A DNA stretch of 64,000 nt from contig QAXH01006238.1 of NCBI GenBank assembly GCA_004335635.1, forward strand, positions 5,358 through 69,357. The letters run 5' to 3'. The notes beneath the pieces were generated by a model. It saw nothing but the letters and a program-made list of their open reading frames with translations. It was not told the DNA's origin and did not search any database. The DNA comes from Chloromonas sp. AAM2 (Eukaryota; Chlorophyta; Chlorophyceae; Chlamydomonadales; Chlamydomonadaceae). The translations under genes were made by a program, and so were the position numbers. This document shows, in pieces, positions 25,301-35,241 of the stretch (positions are counted from its first letter, which is position 1; each line of letters opens with the position of its first letter).

Positions 25301-26914
25301 CACGCATGCACAGGTTGCGATGCCAGACAGTTCATGACTTGACTGCACTGCAATGATCAGACATGCAACTCTGTGCCTCCACATCAGATGTTAAGAGCGC
25401 CTGGCTCTGGCTTCATCTGGTGGTGTGCGCAGGGCTTGGAGCAGCGGTTGAGTGTTGCTGCGGAGAAGAGTAGTACGGACAGGCGACAGTTGACACAGCA
25501 GGTGCGCCAGCAGGGACATGGCCAGGTCTCGTGCGCGGCTGGCCAAGCACCCATCACTGTTGTTCAGGACTTCAGGGCTCTGTGATAGAATATGCAGTTA
25601 TGAAAGAAAGACAGAAAAAGGGCGTTGTGCCGGCTGTTAGGGTTCCAGGGCTTTGATGGAATTACTGCAAAGAGCACAGAGGCGCAAGAACACATGTCTT
25701 GCAATTCAGGCCCTGTGATGGTACATGGTAGAAAGAAAGAAAGAGGACGGCGGTCGGCGCAAGTAAGGAGGTCCTGTAATGGTACATGCATGTGGAAGCC
25801 GCTGGCTGTCAGGGCTGAAGGGGCTTCGTGGAACAACACGGCATGCCGCAGTGCATCTGACTTTGTGTGAGAGATTGTGCGTGGTTTTCTGTCGTCCTGT
25901 TGCATGCAGATCAAGGGCCTTCAACGGGAGTTATCCGTCATCCAAGACAACCATGAGTTTGTCCTGTCCACGTACACCCAGCCTCTCGCCCACACGCCCT
26001 CACCTTCTTGTCCCACTTCCCCTGCTGCACGACGCCGCGGCATAGCCGACCCGTCTCTCCCGGACATGGACAGTGAGGCACTCATACACTGCATCACTCC
26101 TGAAAAGAGTGAGGAGCGACATGCACGCAAGACCCAGCTGAGGTTGCCGCCAGACGTTCTTCGTGCCTTTACAGGGCCCGCAGCCGCATGGGTAGGAGCA
26201 GGTGTCTTGCCTGCACTGCATGCTGAATGGAGCCACACCAGCAGCAACAGAAACGGACACCTGCCACATAAACATGCAGCGGGTGTGCGGGCCACTGGGG
26301 TACTGCCCACAGGGCTGCGGACTGCCATGCAGGTCCTGACTCCTGGCGAACTACAGCCGTTTGCCTCCAGGCCACCTCATATTGCAGCCTATGTTGAAGC
26401 AGGCGGGGCGGACCCTGTGTTAGTGCGTGCCACAAACGGCTCTGCGTTACTTACGTCCATGCACATGCGTGTGCCCCCCTCGTCTCAACCCTCATGGCAG
26501 TCAGCTGGCAGGTCCGAATCCCCTGTGTTCCCTTCACAGTCACGCAGCGGACAGTCCCCTTACCTGCCGCGGGGCGCATCCAGGCCAGGCCCCGCAGGAT
26601 CAGCACAGCAGGGGCGGCATGTGGGGTTGCAACCCTTGGACAAGAGCCAGCAGGCAACAAACGCACCCACTGAACTACCCTTGGCTTCTGACAGCAGCAG
26701 CCCAGCTATCGTGGGTGGCGTGAATGCAGCGGTGCCACCATCAGACACGCAAGCACCACTGGCAGATGCAGCAGCATCAAGTGCTACTGAAGCTGAAGAT
26801 GCCTCCACAACAGCACACACAAATTCGCACTCTGGTGTAGCTGCGGCAGGGACTGAGCCAGCTCCAGATATTGCTGAAGAACAGCTTTTATTTTTGAGCG
26901 AGGCATGCATTTGA
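22331..26914 (+). CDS. coiled-coil protein, function not recognised
   Basis: Exons 22331-22564, 22895-22942, 24151-24264, 24578-24703, 25049-25129, 25433-25501 and 25910-26914 all begin and end in phase 0. They total 558 residues. Residues 1-225 or so are rich in Leu, Glu, Lys, Arg and Gln with heptad-like spacing (RAERVVEEAETAIFRLEMEN, GLEQRLSVAAEKSS, IKGLQRELSVIQDN), so a long coiled coil is likely. The C-terminal 320 residues are low-complexity Ser/Pro/Ala/Thr and end in LSEACI. Three of six acceptors end in CATGCAG. The large intron 22943-24150 might hide another exon; I found no phase-0 candidate with good signals. A centriolar or axonemal structural role would suit the composition but is only a guess. 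Head-to-head with tRNase Z. Confidence 0.7.
22943..24150. other. large intron of coiled-coil gene, nothing recognised
   Basis: Contains homopolymer runs (GGGTTTTTTTTTG near 23221 and CCCCCCCCC near 23932) and short shadow frames only. Confidence 0.5.
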
Positions 26915-27506
26915 CGTTGCCCTCATGCCAATGATGGTACCTATGGCCATCTGGGTGGTGACATGCTGTCAACAAAGGGACAAACAGCAGTACAGATAAC
27001 GCTTTGATAGAATCAATGAATTGATAGAATCAATGGCTCCCATCTCAGTGATCATGAGGGCTCTGACCACGTTACGCAGTGGGTTGCTTTGTTACGGTGT
27101 CGCAAATCACTCATGGCGACGCCGGTGGTTGCGACCAATCATGTGGCAATACTTATCATTTTCCTTCATGGATAACATGGCTGAGCCATGAAATGCATCG
27201 GGCAAGGCGGTGCAGTTGACAGCGCCCCCACCTGGCCTGCTGATTAAGGGTAGCACGAGCAGAAAAAAACTCGTTGGCCTGCTGTGAAGACACACGGCTG
27301 TGAAGACCAAACAAATATCCACATGCTGGCATGGCTCGTTGAAATTCTTATTATTATTATTATATATATTGTTATTATTAACTCAACTGGCCTCCTGCTA
27401 ACTGCAATGCCAAAACTGGGACAGACAGAGGCAAGGGGGCAAAACAAGGCAAGCAGCAATGAAACGCATCCTTCTTCCCTTGTTCCGCATGAGCATCTCC
27501 TGAGAC
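26915..27506. other. intergenic
   Basis: Holds a short direct repeat (TTGATAGAATCAATG twice, 27004-27033) and a TTA/TA simple repeat near 27347-27379. No gene seen. Confidence 0.5.
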
Positions 27507-28442
27507 CTATCCACTAACCTTACCCCTACTGCCAGCCAGCGTACCATACGTTTCTCCTTCATGCCACATCACCGTCTCATCCTTGCCATCACCCCACTGC
27601 GCCAACAATGATTTGACCCAGGCTGACTGGCAACTGACCTCCTCTTCGCTGCGTCCCTCTGGGCGCCAATATCTCACCAGCTTGCCCTTCTGACACACCT
27701 GGTACTTGGCGTGGCCATGTGACATCCACGACCCAGTGATTTGACGCGCTTGTGTAGTGCATAGTGCGAAAACACACAGACTTGTGTGCCGCGAGTGCTT
27801 GTAGTGGAGGTCGTGCACTTGATTGCCCTACATGTACATGTGCGAGCTGGCCTTAAGACCTGTGCCTTTCTACCAAGCTTCTCGACAGCCCACCTCCGCC
27901 ACCCCACCTAAATTCTCCCAATTGTCCGCTCGTGGCGACCCACGCTTTTCATCATTTCCACGATCTCCGCGCAAACATCCCTCGTACGGTTGCAGGCAGT
28001 CCGCGGGCCTGCAAGGCCCCGATTTTACGGGCAAAGCACAAATTCGCGACCAGCATGCATAAGACATCGCAGTGAAGCGACCCCGCGCGACCACGCAGCA
28101 ATTCTGCAGCGGTCACTTCCTCCTCCATACCTAGATACATACCAAATACACTCTCAGCGAGCACGGCTAGCGCAGGCCCCGGCCTGCCGCCTTTGGGGGT
28201 GGGACCCATTTCATCAGACTTGGGTGGGGATTTGTCTCAAGCAGGGCTTCTGCACACATCTTCCTAGGATTACGGCAACTGTTGGTTCTGCAATGTGTGA
28301 TGCGACTGAGTACCAGTCCTGCAGCAGAGTATCTGTCGGGACTCCCGCTACCTTTACTCACACCCTCAGCAGTTCCATCTTCGCACATGCATTGCTCTTG
28401 GCAGCTTATCTCGATCACATCAAGTAAACGCTCGAATGTCAT
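27507..28442 (-). CDS. weak gene candidate, product unknown
   Basis: A possible first exon starts at 28442 (MTFERLLDVIEISCQEQC) and ends at a good donor (GAGG/GTGAGT) near 28364. An acceptor CTAG near 28161 restores phase into MEEEVTAAELLRGRAGSLHC and beyond. A last open stretch (ending 27507) contains KGKLVRYWRPEGRSEE and ETVMWHEGETYGTLAGS, which read like real protein but match no family I know. The splice junctions between 28000 and 27800 are not resolved. It could instead be a remnant of a mobile element. Confidence 0.25.
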
Positions 28443-30144
28443 GGTCCACTGTTACTGTTATCGAATAGTACATCATGGATACACTAGCACATCATGGGGT
28501 AAGCTGTAGTACTTCCGGCAGTACTGCCTGGTGTACTAGTGTACTGTATTACAGCTTGCTTGCAGCTTACATACATGATTCACAGTCACCAGACTTACGG
28601 ACTTACTGTGAATCTGCATGCTGTCTACTTCACTTTGTAAGCAGTGACCAGTCCATGAATGGTGCTGTGCCGCACGTCATGAGCGATGTTACCTGTATAC
28701 CTGGCTAACACCACCTGCCTGTAGTCAATACCAGATTCATGCACTGGCCTACCCGCTGACAAGCAATTGCACTACCAACCCAAGACGACAGCACCTGCAC
28801 GGTGTGTTCAAGCACCACCATCTGCACTACTGCACGCACCCCTGCACGAAGGCAGTCAACAACCAGCCTGCCATGTCATCGGACCAGGCCCCTTGAGCCT
28901 TAAGACTTGCAGGTCGGTAAAAGGGTGTGGCTGCAGACATGGCTGAGTTGTAGAAGCTCAGGAAATCGGCACCGGCCCACTATCCCGACTGTGGACATGC
29001 AGTATGTTGCAAAATGACCGGCACATGTTTATGGAGTGCAGCGTTTCTGTACCTAGATTTCCACCCCAACCGTACCAACCGACCAACCAACTACCTGGCT
29101 GGAAGCCCCTAAGCATCGCCGATGCTGCTGAGACTTGGCAGGTAAAATCCTCGCACCATTTGGAACAAGTACTGTGTCAAGATGTAAACCTGTTGATTGG
29201 CAATTATTGGAGGAAATACTTTAGAACGAGTTTTCTACATCAAAACGGTCGAATTCGGGCCTGAAAAACGGCCCAGAATGCGCATCCTAGACCATGCCTT
29301 GGAGGTAGCCTTGATGCAGTACTTATCCGTACCACTTGGAATCAGCCCAATCGGATCTATGGCTGGTGAGTCACAGCAATTGTAGGGCAGCTTGTCGTCA
29401 GCCACTTTGCTTTGTCACAGCTTTTCAGTATGGCGGCCAAGTCGCACAAAAACTGTTGCTTCTTGATCCTCGTAACAAGATATGTCTGTGCCAGTTTGAA
29501 GTCATGTTGAGTTTCCCCGCCATCCGTGAGAAAATAGGCTCCAAACATGGCTGTGCCTGAGATCTGACAAAACCCTGATTTTGCACAGTTCTTGTGTGTT
29601 GCAGCTTTCATCAACGAAGAGGAGTTGCCATCTACAAGTTCACACACACAATGTGCTCATGCTCTGTTTCACTTTCAATAAGGAGGCAAGTAGTTTTGTT
29701 TTACTGCCTGCTCATGCCAACAAAAAACCTGTCTGTCTGGTGGTGAATGCACACCCCCTACCGACACTCCATCAGATCAGCGAGCACACATGATAGTTAC
29801 CAAAGCCTCAGCTAGCATGACACGTTGCAGACTACANNNNNNNNNNNNNNNNNNNNNNNNNNNNNNNNNNNNNNNNTGCCAGCTTGCAGGGTTAATGCTT
29901 GACTGAGCACTGAAGGCCACGGCCAAACTGAGCACTGCTCTACAAACACTCAAGTTCATAGTCGTCCAACTCCAGGTGCCTTGCCTCAAGTCTTGCATGG
30001 AATACTTTTGATATAAAAGTGAGTGCGTCGTGGGTGCGCCCACCAGAAATGTGCAACGTGTGCTCTTTGTGAGGTCAAAAACTGTGTACCAGTCATTGCA
30101 ACGTACTGTGCTTGGCGTTTCAGCTTCACTGCTTGCCCGTTCAC
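28443..30144. other. unexplained region with assembly gap
   Basis: No confident gene. A cluster of imperfect inverted repeats lies at about 28498-28572. Minus-strand open stretches at 29357-29560 (MFGAYFLTDGGETQHDFKLA) and 29890-30130 (WYTVFDLTKSTRCTFLVGAP) look protein-like but lack clear junctions. A 40-base gap (29837-29876) falls between them. Confidence 0.4.
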
Positions 30145-30766
30145 CTAGACTGCAGACCCACCAGCAGCAGGCGCAGGTGTGGAAATGGCCTTGATGCAAA
30201 TTATCAGCTGCCCTTGCTTGAACTTAAGAGTAACCGAGCCGCCATGCTGCTCCTGCCTCGCCTTTGCAACGCTGATACCAGTCCCCCGTCCCTCAAAGTA
30301 ACGCTTCTGGGTGTAGGGATCTACTGCCCTGGTCATGTACATAGCCAGGACTGCGTTGCGCTGGTGTGAGCAAGGCTCCTTGTTCAAGTCACCAGCACGT
30401 GGGTGAGGCTCCCCAGGAACAACGATCTCAATGCTCCTTGGAAACATGTAGAGGTCAATGAGTGCCCCCTCCTGCATGTACACCAGTAGCAGCCAGAATG
30501 TGCAGTAACAGAGGTGCGGTCAGTGTTGCTGGCAGAGTGGCAGCAGCAGGTAGAAGCAGGCCTTTGCAGTTGCTACCAAAATCAACGGTCCGCCTGTAAT
30601 CGGCAGCCATGCCTGATGTGTTAAGAACGATCCATCATGACCTATCAGCTTGTGATCTGTAGAATACAACACCACTTGCCTGATCCAGATCACGGTGCAC
30701 TACTGCATTCATTAGCAGTTCCATCAGTGTCTCAAGTGCGTACTGGGGGCGGGTGGTGGCAGCATA
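30145..30766 (-). CDS. GHKL/HATPase_c_4-type ATPase domain, N-terminus not found
   Basis: Two exons, 30766-30680 and 30471-30145, join in phase. The first has ALETLMELLMNAVVHRDLDQ, an N-box like that of the AlbA_2/HATPase_c_4 family (E..NA..HRDY). The second has SIEIVVPGEPHPRAG, the position of the conserved IEI..PG strand, then QRNAVLAMYM (RNP.IA-like), and FEGRGTGI, the family's R.GTGI glycine box. These spacings match bacterial and archaeal regulators with a Schlafen-AlbA domain followed by this ATPase fold. The joining intron starts with GCAAGT, so it would be GC-AG. The stop is TAG at 30145. Upstream exons, including any AlbA domain, were not found; only about 390 bp remain before the MCRS1-like gene on the other strand. 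It may be truncated. Function unknown; transfer from prokaryotes is possible. Confidence 0.5.
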
Positions 30767-31154
30767 CTGCGCTCCGCCCGCTGCTGCTCGTTTCTACCCT
30801 CTTGTCATATGCTTCAAGTTGTAGCCGTTGCACCCATGCTACTGCCTCTAACACTGCATGTAAAGCAGGCCCCTTAAAGCACTTGAACTCAACACAGCAC
30901 GATGCATCTGTGCATGATGCATCTTCTCAACTGGCACCGGCAGTGCTGCCTTGCTGGTGGCAGCATACCTGGGCAATAGAGAAGCAGCGGATAGGGAGGC
31001 TGAGAGGACTGCAACGGAACAAGCGAGGGGACTGGATAGCGTACTCTGATGACGGTTTCCAGAGAAACCCTTCAGAACCACCACTGGCCTGGCACTGCGT
31101 CTAGTTTGCCATCACCTTGACGTCGACAGCATCGGCCAAACAGTTCATATTCTC

Positions 31155-31649
31155 ATGCAGGTCGCAAAACAGATGCATACAACTTCAAACGGAGAGCAGG
31201 GTGCCGACATACGCAAGGACGAGGGTCCGCCACACAAGCGTGCCCGACTGGCACATGAAGATACACTCGTGCTTCAACCTGCGTGCAATGGAACAACACC
31301 GACCGGACCACAGCAGGAACCCGAGTCAGCCGGGTCTGGCGATCCTGCCGGGGCGACCTCTCTAAGGGATTTCTATCATAGGCAACGTGATGTGCTTACG
31401 GAGCTTCATGCACTCTATCAAGTGAGTGGTCGCATGCAGCATCTTGCGGGCACACTACTGATCAGCACAGCTGCCGTGTAAGCCTTGCCTTGGCCTTGAC
31501 TGCTGTGCACAGAAAGAATACGCTCGTTTGAAAGGTGTCTTAAATTCAGCACACACCCATGCCTGCGCATCTGACCAGCCCATGCGCCAAACAGCCCATG
31601 ACAACCCAGATGATCACCCGCATGGAACCAGCCCGTCACAGCACCAGAT

Positions 31650-31682
<33 letters not shown>

Positions 31683-33650
31683 ACCTACGGCAGGTCCTTC
31701 ACCTCCGCCTCCTCGCCATGGGCCCGGGCATGAGCCATCCGCCGCATGCTCAGCAGACACATCCGCTGGGCGCCCTGTGGCATCATTCAACAACTGGATG
31801 GGCACACTTGCTTCCTCAGGCACGCCACAGTCAGGCTACCGAGTCGATGGCCCATCTTCTGGGGCAGGTGGCAGCAGCTCCAAGGAAGCTGCACATGCAC
31901 CATCTTTGTCAAACGCTATCCCAGTGGAACCATTGTCAACCATTGCTGAGGAACCACCCAGCACACCTACTCCATGCCCACTACCGTCCACTGAGCAGAT
32001 TGACGGCCCACCTGAAAACCAGCCCACCCCAGCGGCACAGGGTTCTCTGGCCGATGAAGATCAGCCCAAAGCACCCGCAGCAGACACTTCGACTGCTCAG
32101 CCAAGCGCTCATGCACAGGACGATAGCAGCCAGCAGCAGCCGCACACAGACCCCGGCAGTGCTACTCTTGCCTCTTCCATGCAGACACCAACGTCCACAA
32201 GGCCAAACCATCCTCAGCCCATGTCAGAGGATGACCAAGGCATGCAGTCAGATCACGAAAATGCAGTTGTTCAGCATAGGGGTGAGGTTGAGGGCGGGCA
32301 TGCAATAGGAGCAGTGGAGGTGGCAGTCAAGTCATCACAGCCTCGCTTCGGAGGCGCAGCTGCTGTAGAACGCTTACTTCAGTTGGAGAGTCTGGCCTCG
32401 GCCATCACTGAACAAGTAAGTGTGCATCATGTGTTTCATCAGGTGCTGTCCTTTGTGTCCCATATGTTTTGTGTCCAGTTGTTTAATCTCTGTCTTTGGA
32501 GGGCATGCAGCAACACAGCATATACATTTCATGAGTGTTCACATTGCGGCAGGTACTGTCATTGAGTTGGGCATTCACGGGTGCACCAGGGCTTGTTGTG
32601 GCGCTTCAATCAATCAGAGACATGCCATTCTGGATATGACGGATATGACGATGTCTGTCTCGTCTTTCACACAAACATTACTGTGCTGTGCATCAATCGA
32701 TGCATTCCTGCCCAGATTATTGCAGAACTCAAGCTGTAGGACAATGAGTACCATACATACCAAGCATCATGGCCATTGTGACAGCAGGCTTCTGTTGTCA
32801 GTATCTGCTCACAGGAAGAGCCAGGCTGCCAACACAACTGTCCTGAAGATCACCGACACACATTTCACTGCTTGTGCTTAGGAGCTGGATTTGGGCAATG
32901 CGCTCGCCTGCCTGCTGGGGTACAAGGGGCGGTACTTGATCCGGCAAAACACAGTGCTTCTGGGCAGGAATACAGGTGTGGTCAGGCCTGTAAACACCGT
33001 CACTTGCACAACAGCAATTGACACAGCCATGCCCCATGTAGGCAGGTGTAAGACATAGGTCAGTGGAGAGCACTGAAACCGGCAAACGATCAGCCTGCAG
33101 CACCCATGCTTTCCTTGCATACTGAGCTAGCTTGCTTGTACCCTGTTGGCACTGCCAGCTGCATATACACGTGTTTTCAAGCACACTCTGCGAGCATGCT
33201 TTCAAGCTCATAGTAATCAACAACTTCAAGTACAACTTGGCACTGACACAACAAGAGGTCAGAAAGCTGCGCTTAAGAGACTTCAGCATGTAATGCTTTT
33301 GCCTGGGTTTTTGTGTTGAACATCGATGCCGTAACTGCACAATTTATGCAGAAATTATTTTGTCTGCAGAATCCAAGGGCGAGGCTGACATTGACCTATC
33401 AGAGGAAGGGCCGGCTGCCCAGGTGTCCCGCCGTCAGGCATATCTGACTGTGCAGCCCGACGGGCGATGGGCACTGACCAACACAGGGCGCAGGCCCGTG
33501 CGTGTGGATGGATGCACAGTGGCGCAGTTTGGGGTGGCACACATCCAGCATGCCAGCCTGCTGGAGGTTGGTGGTATCCTGCTGATGTTTATGGTCAACC
33601 TGGGTGCGTGTGAACGCATGCTCCGGCGCACGCAGCGCGGGGCAGTTTGA
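31155..33650 (+). CDS. MCRS1-like FHA-domain protein
   Basis: Related to microspherule protein 1 (MCRS1), a nuclear subunit of INO80 and NSL chromatin complexes. Exons 31155-31421, 31513-32415, 32882-32975 and 33370-33650 are in phase and give 514 residues. Residues 391-514 form a C-terminal FHA domain of MCRS1 type: GRYLIRQNTVLLGRNT, then ADIDLSEEGPAAQVSRRQA, NTGRRPVRVDG and a final LLEVGGILLMFMVN strand. The GR, S-R and N-G phosphopeptide-binding positions of FHA domains are kept. The region before it is low-complexity with a glutamine run near residue 136. The start is uncertain: the ATG at 31155 overlaps a possible acceptor (CTCATGCAG), and the in-frame ATG at 31173 is the alternative. 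The stop lies soon after the FHA domain, as in MCRS1. Confidence 0.8.
31652..31682 (+). repeat. (CAG)n polyglutamine coding repeat
   Basis: About ten CAG codons in exon 2 of the MCRS1-like gene. Likely length-variable between strains (inference). Confidence 0.9.
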
Positions 33651-35241
33651 TCATCCTCACTCCAACCATAAACTTCATCCCCACGCCACAAGATCACTTG
33701 GATTAGCACACAAGGTGGACAACACGCTTACATGGCCCGACTGCATTAGACTGCGCCCACAAACAAGCTGGACCACAGTCAGGGCTACATGCGGTTGTTG
33801 AGCCCATAAACATGGCCGCTGAATGGTTGTGATTAGCACGCAAGGCGGCCCACACGGACTGGTGTGGACGGCGCACACAAACAACCTGGTCTCCTGTCAG
33901 GGTTTTCAGTTTGCTGCAGTGCTGAAAGGTGGCGGTGTTAAGTTCAGGACGTGCGTGTTGCTTTCTTCTGGTTCGCCTAAGTGGGCTGGGATTTGCCACC
34001 CACACACGGGCAGGCCAGGCCTCATCATGCTGGGCAACCTGGCAACTCCCATTACGCATTTCAGGTCAAAAGATAGGCACGTGCTGGCCCTCTGCTGCAA
34101 CCGAATGATTTTTACATCTTGGTCTGTCTGATGCGCCTGCTGTAGGCTACAAACCACACCAATTCCTTCCTCAGCTGTCAGCCACCTCTTTGGCAAGTTA
34201 CGATTACTTAGTTTACGATTGCTTATTGCGACACGCCTGTGGCTGTTGATGCTTGTGTCCAGCTTGGTCCCACCGGACACACTGAAGGTGCCTGAGTTCT
34301 GCGTTTGAATTGGCGCTGATGTGGGAACACCGTGATTGAGTATGACCGCTCCGTTGTTCTCAGACACGAGGCTAGTAGTCACTGGCATACAAGATAACGT
34401 CGCCATGGAATGCTTTGAACTGCTTGTGTCGCATGTTGGTTGTCAGCAACAAAAAATGTCCGGTCTGTTATCTGTCTCTGACGATTGCCTTCTATCTATC
34501 AGAGCTGCTAGTGTTGCTGCCATGTTGCTGCCGATGACTCGGCGGGTTGAGGTGACGTAAGCCTTGAGAAAGATACTGCACAGGACTTGCAACACCCGAG
34601 AACCGCTTTACAAGGACCTGTTCTTACATGGACAATCTTGTCAGGAAATGGAAAACTGTACATGCCATACGGAGCCTGAAGTCAGTCACGGGCCGCAAAT
34701 TACACAATTAATGTTCTCAATCATGCCGCGTCCTCAAATTCATTCTCGTGCGTCAAATTCATTCTCGTGCATGTGCAGCATCATGTGTATCGTCGCTGGC
34801 TCTCAGGGCATGTGTATCATAGGTAATAATTAGTGAAATGCCTGTGGCACAACAATAAAGCTGAAAACCTTACGTACAGCTCAATTACTTGCCGCACTCA
34901 CCACCTGACCACAGGACTGGAGCACGTGGACTGTAAAAGGCCAAACTGCTCTGCATACAGTGGCGCAAAGCTGCTCATACGCAAGCCTTCCTGTCATGTT
35001 TGCATGTGTACTCCCTTGCCCAAAGCCCTGCCTTTGCCTGCAGGGCTTTTAGTGAACTTGCTTTCTCTTGCTCGTCCCAAAGCCTGTATGCCGTACGTGA
35101 CCAGCATCAGCCAGCAGTGGATGTGCATGCAAGCCTTGGTGCATGTGCCTTGGTAGCACCAGCTCTATCCGCATGCAGCAATTTATGCATCAGCCATTGT
35201 ACATTGGACTGCAGCTGTCACTGGGTCTTACAGTGTGCAGT
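33651..35241. other. intergenic between convergent genes, with a diverged direct repeat
   Basis: Two loosely similar copies share GATTAGCACRCAAGG and CACAAACAA.CTGG (33700-33785 and 33829-33905). A short direct repeat TCAAATTCATTCTCGTGC occurs twice near 34734-34769. No gene supported. Confidence 0.45.

Noticed and set aside
31528..32308. Alternative plus-strand frame over MCRS1-like exon 2
   Set aside because: Overlaps the phase-consistent frame and does not connect to the FHA exons.
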